From Rehmannia glutinosa (taxonomy: Eukaryota > Streptophyta > Magnoliopsida > Lamiales > Orobanchaceae): a DNA stretch of 64,000 nt. Location: contig CM071931.1 of the NCBI GenBank assembly GCA_016081115.2, positions 23,660,317 through 23,724,316 on the forward strand, in the 5' to 3' direction. Of the stretch, positions 11,901-22,996 are shown piece after piece; the stretch's first letter is position 1, and each line of letters starts with the position of its first letter. Below the pieces are notes generated by a model. That model saw nothing but the letters and a program-made list of their open reading frames with translations, ran no database searches and had not been told where the DNA came from. A program made the translations under genes and the position numbers.

Positions 11901-13684
11901 TGAAATGCCCCAGCTGGAACCGAGTCATCTGTGCAGGCTCCCACAGGTGCAGCAGTAATGACTCCATCAGCTCAGTCACAGGCTCTTACAGCTGTGACCA
12001 TTGCCAATGAAGCTACTGCAGCCGAGGCACAACGAGCTGAGTCATCGCAAGTACCTGAGCAACAAGAAATCCCCTATGTGCGCGATGATGCAATCCAAGA
12101 CATGTTCCCCTTCTCCAAGGATCTTCCTGAATTAGAGGAAGAGATAGGTGTTGAAGAAAGGAGATACACCGTAAGGAGAGATCCAGTTATTCCCACAGAC
12201 ACGATTGTTCCAGCTGACTTCAATTTTGACGTAGAATGGCCATCAGCTGAATCCAATGTCCAAGCTGAGTTATGTGATGTCTTCAAGAAAATCTGCGAAG
12301 AGATTGAGAAGATGGAACGTCATCGGGCCTCTCTTGACTTGCGCCTGGACAATCGAGATGCCACTCTCATAGCCGATCTGAGAGGCATAGTGGTGAGACT
12401 ACGGGAATGGACTCAACAGTAGACTGCAATGAGAATTGAGAAAGTCTGTTATTTGAAAGCTTTATATGGAAGAATGCTCGTATAGAGTGTTGATAACTCC
12501 ATGTACATGCAAAGGATGAAGAAGTACATTGAAAGGATAAACCAGTCTCACAAAACGGATATGGAGCTGTTGCAACATTTCCACAAGAATGAAATTGCTA
12601 GACTCGAGAATGCCATGAATGAGAAATTCAGCCTTCTCATGGCTGAAATGAAGATGGTAACAGCCGAGTCCAAGGCGACATGCTCAGAATTTCAAACTGC
12701 GTATGATGCAGCAGACTCCAAGCACAACTCAACTATCAGCAGACTGGACTTTATCCTCGGATGAATGTTCCCTGGGGTACCTCTCTCCTTTGATGATGCA
12801 AAAAATGGGTAAGATGAGTTCCTCAAGGGTTTGAAAGAAGAAAAATTTAAGAAAAGCGATGCAGCTAAGGGGAAGAAAGTTCAAAGAAATTAAAATTGAT
12901 GTTCGTTGAAACCCCTCAGCAAGGTCAAGTCACTGCCTCTATCCTCAGCAAACTCCATGTGACCTTACCAATCGAGAAAGCTGATGTGTCAATGGCAGAC
13001 AAAAGAAAAATCATTGAAGCAGGATTTGAGGAGTTAGCTGAAAAGCAGGATGCTTGCATTCAAGAAATCATGAAATAATTTGGTGGTCTACAAGCCGGAA
13101 AGGACCAGGATGCAATATCTGATGATGGATCTGAGCCTAGATCAATTGAAGAGTTTAAGACTCTTGAATGAGAAGGCTACTTCCAAGGAATGGCTCTGTC
13201 TCAAGCCTGGGATTTGTAATGGGAGAAAGGTTTAGCCTTGTGTAAACAAGCTGATAAGCAGTAGACTTTCAGCAGTCGCTCGGCTGGAAAGCAGAAGACT
13301 CCAGTACAGTACACTCCCAAAGGTGGAAGAGCTGAGTCAGGTAGAGGAAGAAGTGGTGGTGGAAGAGGTTCCCAATCTCGACCAAAACCCAAAGACGTAG
13401 CATATGTATACCCTGATAAGAAAGGCTTAATCTACAGGGTTGGATATGATCACCTTGCCAACCGAGAGGTTGAAAGAAAGAACGTTGAAGCTGCAAGGAG
13501 GCAAGAATAAGAAAATCAAAGGCAAACTAGAGAATGGCTCAAGAGGAAGCAAAGGGATGATCATGCTGCTAAACGGGCCTACGAAAAGAAGAAGAGAGAA
13601 GAGGAGGAAGGAAAGAGGAAAAGGGATGATCCAAATAGAAGAAGAGCTGAAGAAGAAAGAGGAAGGAAGCAGCAAAGGCGTTGA
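8956..13684 (+). pseudogene. Long post-pol ORF (env-like position), about 1570 codons, broken
   Basis: From ATG 8956 one protein can be followed almost to the 3' LTR. It reads in frame 1 to about 11130, with stops at 9130, 9349, 10543, 10780 and 10886. It then reads in frame 3 to about 12764, and in shifting frames to a TGA at 13682. The N-terminal third (about 8956-9700) looks globular (WVEFVYSRLCQNV; SLGYGLVIGHLMEVKGIALHHG). The middle is very acidic, rich in Ala-Glu-Ser/Thr, and includes a short degenerate repeat at 11385-11460. The C-terminus turns basic, with an RGRSGGGRG stretch and Arg/Lys/Glu-rich helix. No transmembrane segment or signal peptide is visible, so the SIRE env-like label describes position only. 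Function unknown. Confidence 0.7.
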
Positions 13685-13996
13685 AGTGTTGCTGCAAACC
13701 CCTTCGTGTATTTTTGTTGTAACATCTATGCAATTCTTCTATAATAAGCTTAGTGAATTTCCCTGTTATTTTCACTCTTTATGTATCTTAGCTTAGATAT
13801 ACTATGTTTTGACATGTATACATTTATGTTGCTTCAATACCGAATGTAAACAGCTGTGTAAAGGACAAAAATGTTATGATCAATAAGATGATCCATTTAA
13901 GCATACATTCTTTGTTACTGCATTTTCTGTATGTATATTTGTTGTTTACTTTCTTTAAATGTTTTTATGTTTTGGAATCATCAAAAATGGGGAAAT
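13685..13996 (+). other. 3' untranslated region and polypurine tract
   Basis: A non-coding stretch after the post-pol ORF. The plus-strand primer tract is AAAAATGGGGAAAT (13983-13996), directly abutting the 3' LTR start. Confidence 0.75.
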
Positions 13997-15514
13997 TGTT
14001 AGGAAATTTATTGAGTAGATTTTGATGATACCATATAAAACTTAAACTAGGAAGTTGGCACCCCATTTTCCTTATAATTTGTATTGAAATAGATAGGGCT
14101 GGAAAAGCTGAGTCAAGTCAGCTATGCCAAGGATTACAAGAAGTCAACTGCGGACTATGTGAAGACTCTGTTGTGTGTCAGCTGATTAATGCCATGAAGG
14201 AAGTCAAGGACTCGACTGGAGGAGAGTCAGCTGTGAAACAGCTGTAAGATGTGACAGTCAAGTCAACTCAAGAAGCCAAGTCTCAAGTTGAAATGACAGT
14301 TGAGTTATCCATTGAGTGGAGCTGACTCAAGTCACCTGGGTACAGACAGCAGTCTAGTCAAGACAACTGACTTAGATCCGTTGATGAAAGTCAAGAATAT
14401 TACTCAATATAGTAATATGTCAAAGTTGTCAGGTCTAAAGTGTTTGTCCCAAAATTATGCAAAAGGGAATGAACCAAAGGGAAACACTGCACCTTGTGTC
14501 AGGCACCTGCAATGCCGCGAAGACATTTAATACGAGGAAGGGTCAACATCAAGGACTGCAGACCAAGAAAAGCCAACAAACACAAGTGACATTTGAAATT
14601 AGTCTATCTCTTCAACGTGCAAAATTTCAAATGCGCACTATAAAAGGCTGAGGAAGTTATTGAGAAGAGGTTACCTGAACTACGAACAAGCAAGCAATAT
14701 TCAAGCATTTAACCTGCAATATTCTCATAAACATTCAAGCAATTCCTCCCTGAAACTCGAAGGAAATTGATCCAACACAAGTTGTGAAGGAAAGACAACA
14801 TCAAATCTGTTGAAGAGGAAACTTTTGAAGAAATCAAAGGGGTCTACTTTCCAAGCTAGGATTGTAGAAAGGTTCCAGGTCGAACCATTATCAAGTTTGT
14901 TGGAGGGCTTCGTGATCAAATCCAAGAACTTGAGAATTAAGTTGAAGTAGCAAGGCAGCTGCCCTGTGAAGAAGTTGAGTCGCAAGAGAAGCCAGTTGTG
15001 TGATCAAGGTTGTCTCTAGACTGTTTACCGCTCTGTAAACTGATCTGTTACATAGTGGATTACTCCAGGAGTTGGAGAAGAGAGGATTAGAAGAATTACC
15101 CCATCTTCGAACCTCTATAAAATATTGTGTCCTTTACTTTCAGCAATTTTACTTTCATGCATATTCATTTCATATTTGCTGATCATATTTGCAATCCAAC
15201 TGATATATAACTAAGTGCTAAAATCAAGTGTTTAAAACAAGCTAAAATCTAATCAAAGGGTGTTAAGTCTTCTGTTGTTAAAAACCAATCAGCCAAATTA
15301 AGTATTTGGCTTGAGCAGCCAAGTTATACTATAAACAGCTCTATCGAGTCTGTTGAGTGGGTAACTTAACTGAAAAGCCAACTTAGCTGTCCATCAAGGA
15401 CACAGTTGTTTGAGTCAACTCTGTTGAATTATTTTAAAAGGACTAAATCGAAAATTTGGTAAGGTTTATTCAACCCCTCCTTCTAAACCTTACTTCACAC
15501 CCTTGGGACCTACA
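13997..15514 (+). repeat. 3' LTR of the SIRE-like copia element
   Basis: Starts TGTTAGGAAATTT and ends CCTACA. It pairs with 1256-2726 and has extra segments near 14521-14541 and 15371-15390 relative to the 5' copy. Confidence 0.9.
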
Positions 15515-16900
15515 GGTGTTCTTTCATTTTTTCCCTTATATTGTTTTTCTAAATTTGCTCGAGGACGAGTGATGCTTTAAGTTTGGGGGATTTTGATATG
15601 TGTAAAATATATGTGAATTTTGGGGCTTAAAATGACATATAATTGATACATTTGCACGCATATTTACTAAGTTTTTACTTGGTTTCCTTTAAAGGGCATG
15701 ATACTGCGTATTCTTGTAATTCTTGCAGGAAACGGAGCTTAAAATGAAGAAATGTCAGCCAAGGTGCCCAAATAAGATTGTCGAATGCAAAATGAAGATC
15801 AAAACAACGAAAAAATGGAACAAAAATACTTCACACGGCTGGGCCGTGTGAGGTCACACGGCCGTGTGGAAAGAGGTACTCAGCCACACAACCTGCCCAT
15901 GTCAAGCAACAAGTCCGTGCGAGGAAAGGCTAAGCCAGCACCACACGCCCGTGTGGTCCTACACGGCATGGCCATGTGGGAGTCTGTTTCAGCGCGTTTT
16001 TTAGAGTTTGCTTCCCATTCCAACTCTACAAGTGATCTCTCCAAGCATCTATAAAAGGGAACCAAGTCCTGCACGAAAATAAACAACTTGATACAGCAAA
16101 AACACATCAAATAACACAGGAACAAAGGAATCAAAGAGCTTCTGAGAGCAAAAGGCTAGGTCGCAAAGAACACCACAAGGCTTTCGCATCTAGGGAGCAC
16201 AAGAGCTTCGAAGGCTTGGAGGGAGAATTTATCCTGACAAGAATGGGTTTTCTATCTATGTCTAAGAACTCTTGTATGTGCTTATATGACGTCATAATAT
16301 TGATTCGAATTTGTTTATGAGTTTGTAATCAATGTTTGGCATATTTTTCGGATCTTAGGGGCATAATCGAAACTATTGATTTATATTAAATATGATTATT
16401 TGTTTTCTTAATTAATTCATGCATTCTATTTTATTAATTCGAGTGCTTATTCTTAATTTCTATTTATTTGACCAATAATTTGCATGTCATACTTCTAGTC
16501 CATAATCCGGTGGATGAGTTCTAGTAAAACGAAAATCAAATTCAGACACAAATAGAGTAATGTATCGGGAGACTACTTCTATTTGTGGGGAGTACTTCAA
16601 TTTAAAGATCTGTTGGTAGTTAATAATAATTGTGATGGATTGGGAGACCTCAATTATTGTTAATCTATTGTTTATGCGCACAATAAACTATTTTAGGAAT
16701 TGAACCCATAGAATTGCATGAATTGGTTTTTAAAACTTTAATTGCATTTAATATTAAAGAAACATGTTGAGATTATGTGCCTAAGGTTGCTCCTAAAGAT
16801 GTTGAAAAGACTTGTGGGATTCACAAATTTATTGTTTTTTATTTTTCTTATTTTTCGATTTTTTTCCTTAGATTAAAATAACTTGATTTTCGGCCGCTTC
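15515..16900 (+). mobile_element. Ty3/gypsy polypurine tract and 3' LTR (Tat/Athila-like)
   Basis: After the copia insertion the host element continues: GAGGACGAG box, polypurine tract TTTGGGGGATTT, then the LTR starting TGATATGTG at 15594. The LTR carries CACACGGCCGTGTG-type palindromes at 15833-15870 and related copies to about 15980, a feature seen in many plant gypsy LTRs. The right end is not certain. The copia gag remnant begins by 16935, and I see no clean CA end or second LTR. No gene is supported in it. Confidence 0.55.
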
Positions 16901-16934
16901 AATAAAATTGGAATACGATGTTATTATAGCCTAG

Positions 16935-18400
16935 GTGTTTCGAGATTCAATCCCTGAGGAATATGAACTTGCTTGCCATTATCCTATAAACTACACTGTA
17001 CACTTGCAGTTGTATGAACCAAAATATTTTTGGCGAACAATTCTCAATGTTGTTGACGCTAATCAGTTTAGGCTTATTACAAACTGTGTAACGACCAAGG
17101 AAGCTTTGGATATACTCGAGGTTGCACATGAAGGAACTGCTCAAGTTAAACTTTCTAAACTTCAAATGCTTACAACTCAATTTGAGACTCTTAGAATAGA
17201 GGAAGACGAAACTATTGCAGATTTCAATACCTAACTTTGTGACATTGCAAACGAATCTTCTGCTCTTGGTGAAAAATATTCTGACACAAAATTGGTAAGG
17301 AAACACTTAGATCTTTGCCAAATAGATTCTCAAGTAAGGTGACGGCAATTGAAGAGGCCAAACACATAACTCAAATGCGTCTTTTTTGATGAACGCATGA
17401 GGTCTCTTGAAACATTCGAGATGAATCATTACCAAAACAAGCAAGCGAAAGGCATAGGGATTGCATTCCAGACTGATGTCGCAAGTGATGTTGCAACATC
17501 AGTTTTTGGCATGGATGATGCAGTAAATTTTCTTGAAGAGAATTTCGGGAAATTCTTGAAGTGGATGGAAGAAAATCAAAAATCTAAATATGGTAAGAAT
17601 TCAAGTTATCCTAATAATAGAATTGCTTCTAATCTTTGTTCTTCATGTGTTGGCAGGAAAAACAAGCGAATCCAATGCAGGGAATGTCAATGATATGGTC
17701 ACATACAAGCCGAATGTGCCAACACTATCAAAAAACAAGGCAAATCCTTAAACACCACATGGAGTGATGTCGAATCAGAGTATTCACAAGATGAAAAAGA
17801 TCAATGAGCAATAATGATGCACTCATCACGATTCTAGATCATGAGCATGCTGATTTTTCTGGAAAATGCCATGTCGCAAGTCATGTTACAACATCAGTTC
17901 TGACACCAATAAAAACTAACAACAATTCAGTTACTGCATCAAAAGATAAGAATAAATCAAGTATTGATGAGTTGATTGATTCATATTCTGATTATAGCAG
18001 CGAGAACAATGTTTCTAATGAAGAGGAGGTCCAAGTTATGTACAAGCAGATGTTCGAAAAATTCATTGAAATTTGTTGTATGAACATATCCCTTGAGGAA
18101 AGGATTACTGAATTTTCATGTCGGAATGCGATGTTGGAACATGAGGTTCAACACTACATGGAACAAATTGCAGAAAAAGACAAGACACTTGAAGACACTT
18201 CAGCTGAATTGAAAGATGCTAAGGCTTCTTTATCTAAGATGAACACTGGTAAACCAAGCTTAATGAGATCCTCTCGATTGGTAAATTGGGAGGAAATCGT
18301 CAAGGCTAGGGTTATATTTGTGAAAGCTCCAACTCTAAAAGGGATCCAAAAGATGATATTCAATTCATTAAAGGTGCAAATTCAAATTCTCTGATTTCAC
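16935..18400 (+). pseudogene. gag of the second copia element
   Basis: The capsid segment (TLRIEEDETIADFNT and flanking text) matches the copia UBN2-type gag. A stop at 17232 and a frameshift near 17340 break it. The nucleocapsid knuckle around 17669-17715 reads C-x2-C, then a TGA where the family usually has Gly before GHIQAEC. A coiled-coil-like segment (about 18160-18240) follows. No intact ORF remains. The gag contains two copies of a VAxxVAT-type peptide encoded by a recurring TGTTGCAACA-like DNA word. Confidence 0.7.
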
Positions 18401-18657
18401 AATCTGGTAAGAATTTTATTGTTCAACAACCAAAAGCTTAAATTATTTGTTCCTACTTGTCATTATTGCATTGTTGTTTGTCACATTCACTCTAATTGTT
18501 ATGAGTTGCATAATGATCTTTGGTATGGTAAGCATGCTCGAAAATTATTTTCCAGAAATTTTGGACATGGCCACAAATTGCTCCTAGACGAACATTGGGT
18601 TAAAAGTGATTTCAAAAGTAATTTTCCTCGAGAGTATGGATAAGAAAGTCTGATCTT

Positions 18658-19060
18658 ATGTGTAACTTTGTGACCACATCTATTGAAGCACGCACAAGTC
18701 CTTCATGGTACTTCGATAGTGGTTGTTCTAGACACATGACTTGTGATAGGAATAACTTGTCTAATTTTCAAAAAATAGATGAAGGTTTTGTGATTTTTAG
18801 GGGATGGGGCAAAAGGAAAGATTATGGGAATAGGAACTCTAAATGCTAAGGACTTGCCTAGACTTGAAAATGTGTTGTTCATTGATGGTTTGAATGAAAA
18901 TTTGATTAGTATTAGTAAATTATGTAACAAAAATCTCTTTGTTAGATTTACAAAAGATTTATGTGAAGTTTTTGACAAAACTAACAAGTATGTTTTGCAA
19001 GAAAAAAGAAACTCTAATAACTGTTACAGTTGGAACATCACAATTCATGTCGCAACATGA
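18658..19060 (+). pseudogene. Protease remnant of the second copia element
   Basis: WYFDSGCSRHMTC (about 18703-18740) is the aspartic protease active-site region. After a frameshift near 18815 the downstream GQL-like region reads LISISKLCNKNLFV (about 18900-18945). The ORF ends at 19058, and no integrase follows. Confidence 0.75.
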
Positions 19061-19098
19061 GTCTGGAAGAGACCCATTATATGAACTAGGAAATTGAG

Positions 19099-19593
19099 TT
19101 GTTGATGAAGTTTGAGGATACAGGTTCTATTCTGGAAGTACCGAAGCATAAGAAAAAATCCATGTCGCAACCCATGTTGCAACATGACTATTCGACATCA
19201 AACCTAAAACTGCCAGAAAATCTTAAAAGTGATAGATATGTTATATGGAATGGAGAAATTGATCAATCCAAAAGTACTACAGGGAAGTGTCTCTTACTTG
19301 ATAACAATATCATATCTCCATCCAATTATGCCCCTCTACATTCTTTGAAGTGTGTGAATTTTTCTTGTGGAAAACTTCAAAAATATGTGAATGTGATTTG
19401 TGATGGTTTAAGTCTATATAATATTTTCAAAAATTCAACATATCTCTCTTGGACAAGACACATTGATGCATGGAATCACATTATTAGAGAATTTGTTGAG
19501 AGTGGAACAATATTAATTGTGCATGTTTCAACTGAGAACAAAATGGCTGACATATTAACAAAGGCTTTACAGGCACAAGATTTATTTCAGTAA
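19099..19593 (+). pseudogene. RNase H remnant of the second copia element
   Basis: The first about 40 codons are not pol-like. From about 19250 the copia RNase H is recognisable (KSTTGKC; ICDGLSLYNI; RHIDAWNHIIREFVE; VSTENKMADILTKAL). The usual TAEAEY box is absent. It joins protease-side sequence directly, so about 2.5 kb of integrase and RT is gone. It ends in TAA at 19591. Confidence 0.75.
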
Positions 19594-20765
19594 CAAAGTC
19601 CTTGGATATTTGCATTATGTGATGCGTGTTGTATTGCATTTTTTGGCTTGATAGGTTCTATTTTCTTTTTATGTATCATTTAGGATTGCATTAGAGATGT
19701 TGCATACTGGTAATATAAAATCTGGATTTTCTTGAAATCTTTTTTTTGACCTCTATCCGAAAGGACCTAATTTATTAGATTTGTCTTACAACCAAGATGA
19801 TTTCTATGATTTTTATGTTTTATTTTTGTGAGGTCATGGAGGCCTTTGACAGAAAATGGATACCTACTCATTGGTGTAAAAGCTACCCATTGAGTTTGCA
19901 TAGGAGGCACTGACAAGCTAAATCCATGATATAACTCTAAAACAAATGGGTCAATCGAGGTTATGCTCCTCTATTTGTTGCTACTTAGTAACTATGAGCA
20001 TTCATGAGCCCCATGTTTGTCTCTTATGTAAAACAGCGGCACTAATATGAGTATGAGAAACCACCCTAGGAGTCTTTAAAAGGAAATTCAAAATTTAAAC
20101 CTAGTGGAAGCATGTCTCGAATGTCCTAGCGGAAAAGAAAAAGAAAAAAAGGGGGATGAAACAAAAAAAAGGCAAAGAAAAGAGAGGATTGAAAGATTCA
20201 GGAGACATTGGCTTGTCTGATTTATTATGAAATTTTGGATTGTTGGCCATATATTTAATTTCTTTGAAATCTGCCTAATAAAAATTGACATGTTTATTAT
20301 TATTTTTTTTTGTTGTGCATAATTTGTATATGATTTGCATTCATGCATTAGGCATATTATTTATCTTAATTTTTCTTTATTATTTTTTTCTTTTATCTTG
20401 CCTTGGAAAATGTGAAGGCTAATGACGTTTGAAGGAGAAAGAGATTCAATTTTTCCAATGTCCAAGTCTCCATGTCACTAATTCTGTGAAACCTTGTGGA
20501 AGTGGTTGGTGGATCCCTTGAGTTGATTAAACGAATTTAAGGAAATCGTATATACTTTTAGCCATTTTTGCCAAAAAGGGTGATCGAGTAAGTGTGGAGT
20601 ATTTGATTGAGAAGGAGCTATGCGTTTTTTGTTTAGAGAATGACAATATTTGATTGAGGCGAAAAATGACTGATTGAGGGGGAGTTATATATATACTTTG
20701 ATAACATTGCATTGCTAATTATGGTTTTGGCTTGTGGTTTTGACGAAAATGTCAAAGGGGGAGAT
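19594..20765 (+). other. 3' untranslated region and polypurine tract of the second copia element
   Basis: No gene is seen. There is a purine-rich patch at 20123-20190. The plus-strand primer tract AAAGGGGGAGA (20754-20764) directly precedes the LTR. Confidence 0.65.
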
Positions 20766-21660
20766 TGTTAAGTCTAATTTAAATTAAATTGGCATTATTT
20801 GTCAAAATATATTGGTATTTGTTTTCATTATTTGTCATCTTTATTTCGGTTGATATGCAGGTTTTCATATTTATCACGATTTCTACTCAATGAAGAATCC
20901 ATGTTTAGAAGGGAAGATTGGCCCACAAGAATAGATAAGGAAGAGTTATGTTTGTTGAAGTAGTTTGTATTAAATAGGACTCTTGTTCACGTTGGAATAT
21001 TTTAGAAGTGTATGCCAGGCACTTTTGTCTATGTAATGAGAGTTCTAATAGTATCTGGTTTCATCCTAAATAAGTGTTTTAGTTTATTTAGGATTCGGCC
21101 GTTAGTGCTTTTATATAAACGGCTAGAAGCTTAGATTGTGTTTTATGCTTTTGACGAGAAAAACAGAACACATCTTGGAGAAGAGAAAATTAGTACATAT
21201 TAAAAGCATCCAGTTTTTGTTGTGCTCCAACATATTGATAGTCGAGGATCTTCAAAATTTAGCTGGAGAGTTTTTTGTGTTGATCTTAAATCTTTGAGTT
21301 TTAACGGACACATATACATTCTTCAGGAAGAAGAAGGTGAGTCTTCGGGATGAAGGCGATCCACAATTTGGTGGCATCCAACAGTGAAGGGATTTCAAGC
21401 GGATTATCGGATGAATAATTTCGGCGAACATAAAGGGAGTTCAAAAACAGCTACGATTCAAAGAGGAGTCTTTAAATTGTTTAAGCTCAATTATTGTACT
21501 CTATAACCTTTATTATTAGTGTAATTAGTTTTGTTTGGGGCGTGGCCTCATGGAGTAGGATTTGTTAATCATAACCATATTAATATCGTTGTGTTTTTAC
21601 TTTCCACGGTGCAGAAATACCGGTGGCAAAACTGGTATTGTAACATCAATTTACAACATT
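20766..21660 (+). repeat. 3' LTR of the second copia element
   Basis: Starts TGTTAAGTC right after the polypurine tract. The end is placed at ACAACA near 21658 by the TG...CA rule only. With no partner LTR in the window the end is a guess. Confidence 0.5.
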
Positions 21661-21778
21661 AGTTGTTCAGATTGTTGATAATAATTTAATAATTTGGGGT
21701 AAAAACATATAACATGATCTATTTTTATGCCAATGGCATTATTTTAAGTGTTCTCTGTAGAATTGGTTTTCTACGGGT
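21661..21778. other. Short intergenic spacer
   Basis: Unassigned AT-rich sequence between the copia LTR and the microsatellite-associated element. It may include the true end of the LTR. Confidence 0.3.
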
Positions 21779-22065
21779 GTATATATATAGGATATGGATT
21801 AAATAGGTCCTCCTACTTGGGGTGAGTCCATGGGGACACATCTTAACCATAGATCAACAATTTTGGGTGGTCCAGATTTTTAGGGCTTTTTTATGTTTAA
21901 TTTTTTGTTCATCGATTAAAAAGGGTAAGGTGGTAATTTGGCACTTTAGAATCAGTTACTAAGATTTCATTCCCCCTTTCACGCGATTTCACCCACTCTT
22001 CACGCATACTATCTCTCCAGCGTTTCAGTTTCGAAAAAATTTCTCCGTTGTTTATGTTGTATAGG

Positions 22066-22490
22066 GTTGTTGCTTATGACTTGCTTATGTAGTTAATGTA
22101 TCTGTGATGCATGTGTAGTGTATATTCGTTGCTTATGTAGTATATGCTTATCACTTATGTGGTATGGGTTTGTTGCTTATGACTTGCTTATGTAGTTAAT
22201 GTATTCGTGGTGCATACGTAGTGTATATTTGTTGCTTATCTAATATAGACTTGTTGCTTATGTAGTATGAGTTTATTGCTTATGACTTGCTTATGTAGTT
22301 AATGTATCCGTGGTGCATACGTATTGTATATTCGTTGCTTATATAGTATAGGCTTGTTGCTTATGTAGTATGGATTTGTTGCTATGACTTGCTTATGTAG
22401 CTAACGTATTCGTGGTGCATACGTAGTGTATATTTGTTGCTTATGTGGTATATGATTGTTGCTTATGACTTGCTTATGTAGTTAATGGTA
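22066..22490. repeat. About 100-bp minisatellite, 4-5 copies
   Basis: The phrase GTTGCTTATGACTTGCTTA recurs at about 22068, 22169, 22271, 22373 and 22454, with GTAGTGTATATTYGTTGC between copies. It is absent from copy B of the host element. Confidence 0.85.
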
Positions 22491-22939
22491 TATAAAAACA
22501 CAATGACACATCTACACAAGCAGCAAATTACATCTTCATAAGCAAACTCCAAACTGAAGTCAAACTCTAGCAACTATGGCAAATTGTCTGCAACTTTTTT
22601 TCACACAATAATGCGTTGAAGAAGAAGGATGAATGATTTCTCACAGTAGTGAGTTGAAGAAGAAGGAGGAGGATTAAGGAATATGAGGTTTGTTCACGTT
22701 GAATTTGATGTGAGATTTGGATGATTGTGTGATCATAATGTGAACAGAATCCCATGAATATTAGGTAATTTTGTAGGGTGACTAATTTACCCCTTTCTCT
22801 AATTACCAACATTTAATCTGAATTTTTAGCTCTAAAATCACAACCATTGAAAAATCTAGATATGTGGCTAGGATTGGTTACAGAGAATGGAATCAAATCT
22901 CTTTCTCTCTCATACATCTCCCAATTTCCCCAATCTCAC

Positions 22940-22993
<54 letters not shown>
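22940..22993. repeat. (CT)n microsatellite
   Basis: An uninterrupted CT dinucleotide run of about 52 bases inside copy A. Copy B has a similar run at the corresponding place. Confidence 0.95.

Positions 22994-22996
<3 letters not shown>

Larger units (their letters stand above)
1256..15514 (+). mobile_element. Ty1/copia LTR retrotransposon, SIRE/Maximus-like, 14.3 kb
   Basis: The element is complete in structure: 5' LTR, PBS, gag, protease, integrase, RT, RNase H, a long post-pol ORF, a polypurine tract and 3' LTR. The SIRE/Maximus assignment rests on the DSGCSRHMTG protease, RT text such as EEGIDFDETFAPIARLEAIR, and the extra ORF after pol. The flanking 5-mers GGTGA (1251-1255) and GGTGT (15515-15519) fit a target duplication with one mismatch. 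It inserted into gypsy sequence. At 14.3 kb it is long for a copia element. Several frameshifts, in-frame stops and a lost RT catalytic Asp make it non-autonomous now. Confidence 0.9.
16935..21660 (+). mobile_element. Second Ty1/copia element, 5'-truncated and internally deleted
   Basis: Parts in order: gag capsid remnant (16935-17400), zinc knuckle (about 17669-17715), protease (18700-18760), an abrupt jump to RNase H (19230-19590), a 1.2-kb 3' untranslated region, polypurine tract and 3' LTR. The 5' LTR and the start of gag are missing, and integrase and RT have been removed. The DSGCSRHM protease points to the SIRE-like side of copia. The 3' limit of the LTR is approximate. Confidence 0.75.

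Noticed and set aside
8956..13684. Calling the post-pol ORF a true envelope gene
   Set aside because: No signal peptide, transmembrane segment or cleavage-like region is visible. Position alone does not prove an env function.
15833..15980. Repeated CACACGGCCGTGTG words as a possible CRISPR-like or regulatory array
   Set aside because: They are irregularly spaced palindromes inside a gypsy LTR, a known feature of such plant LTRs. No regular spacers.
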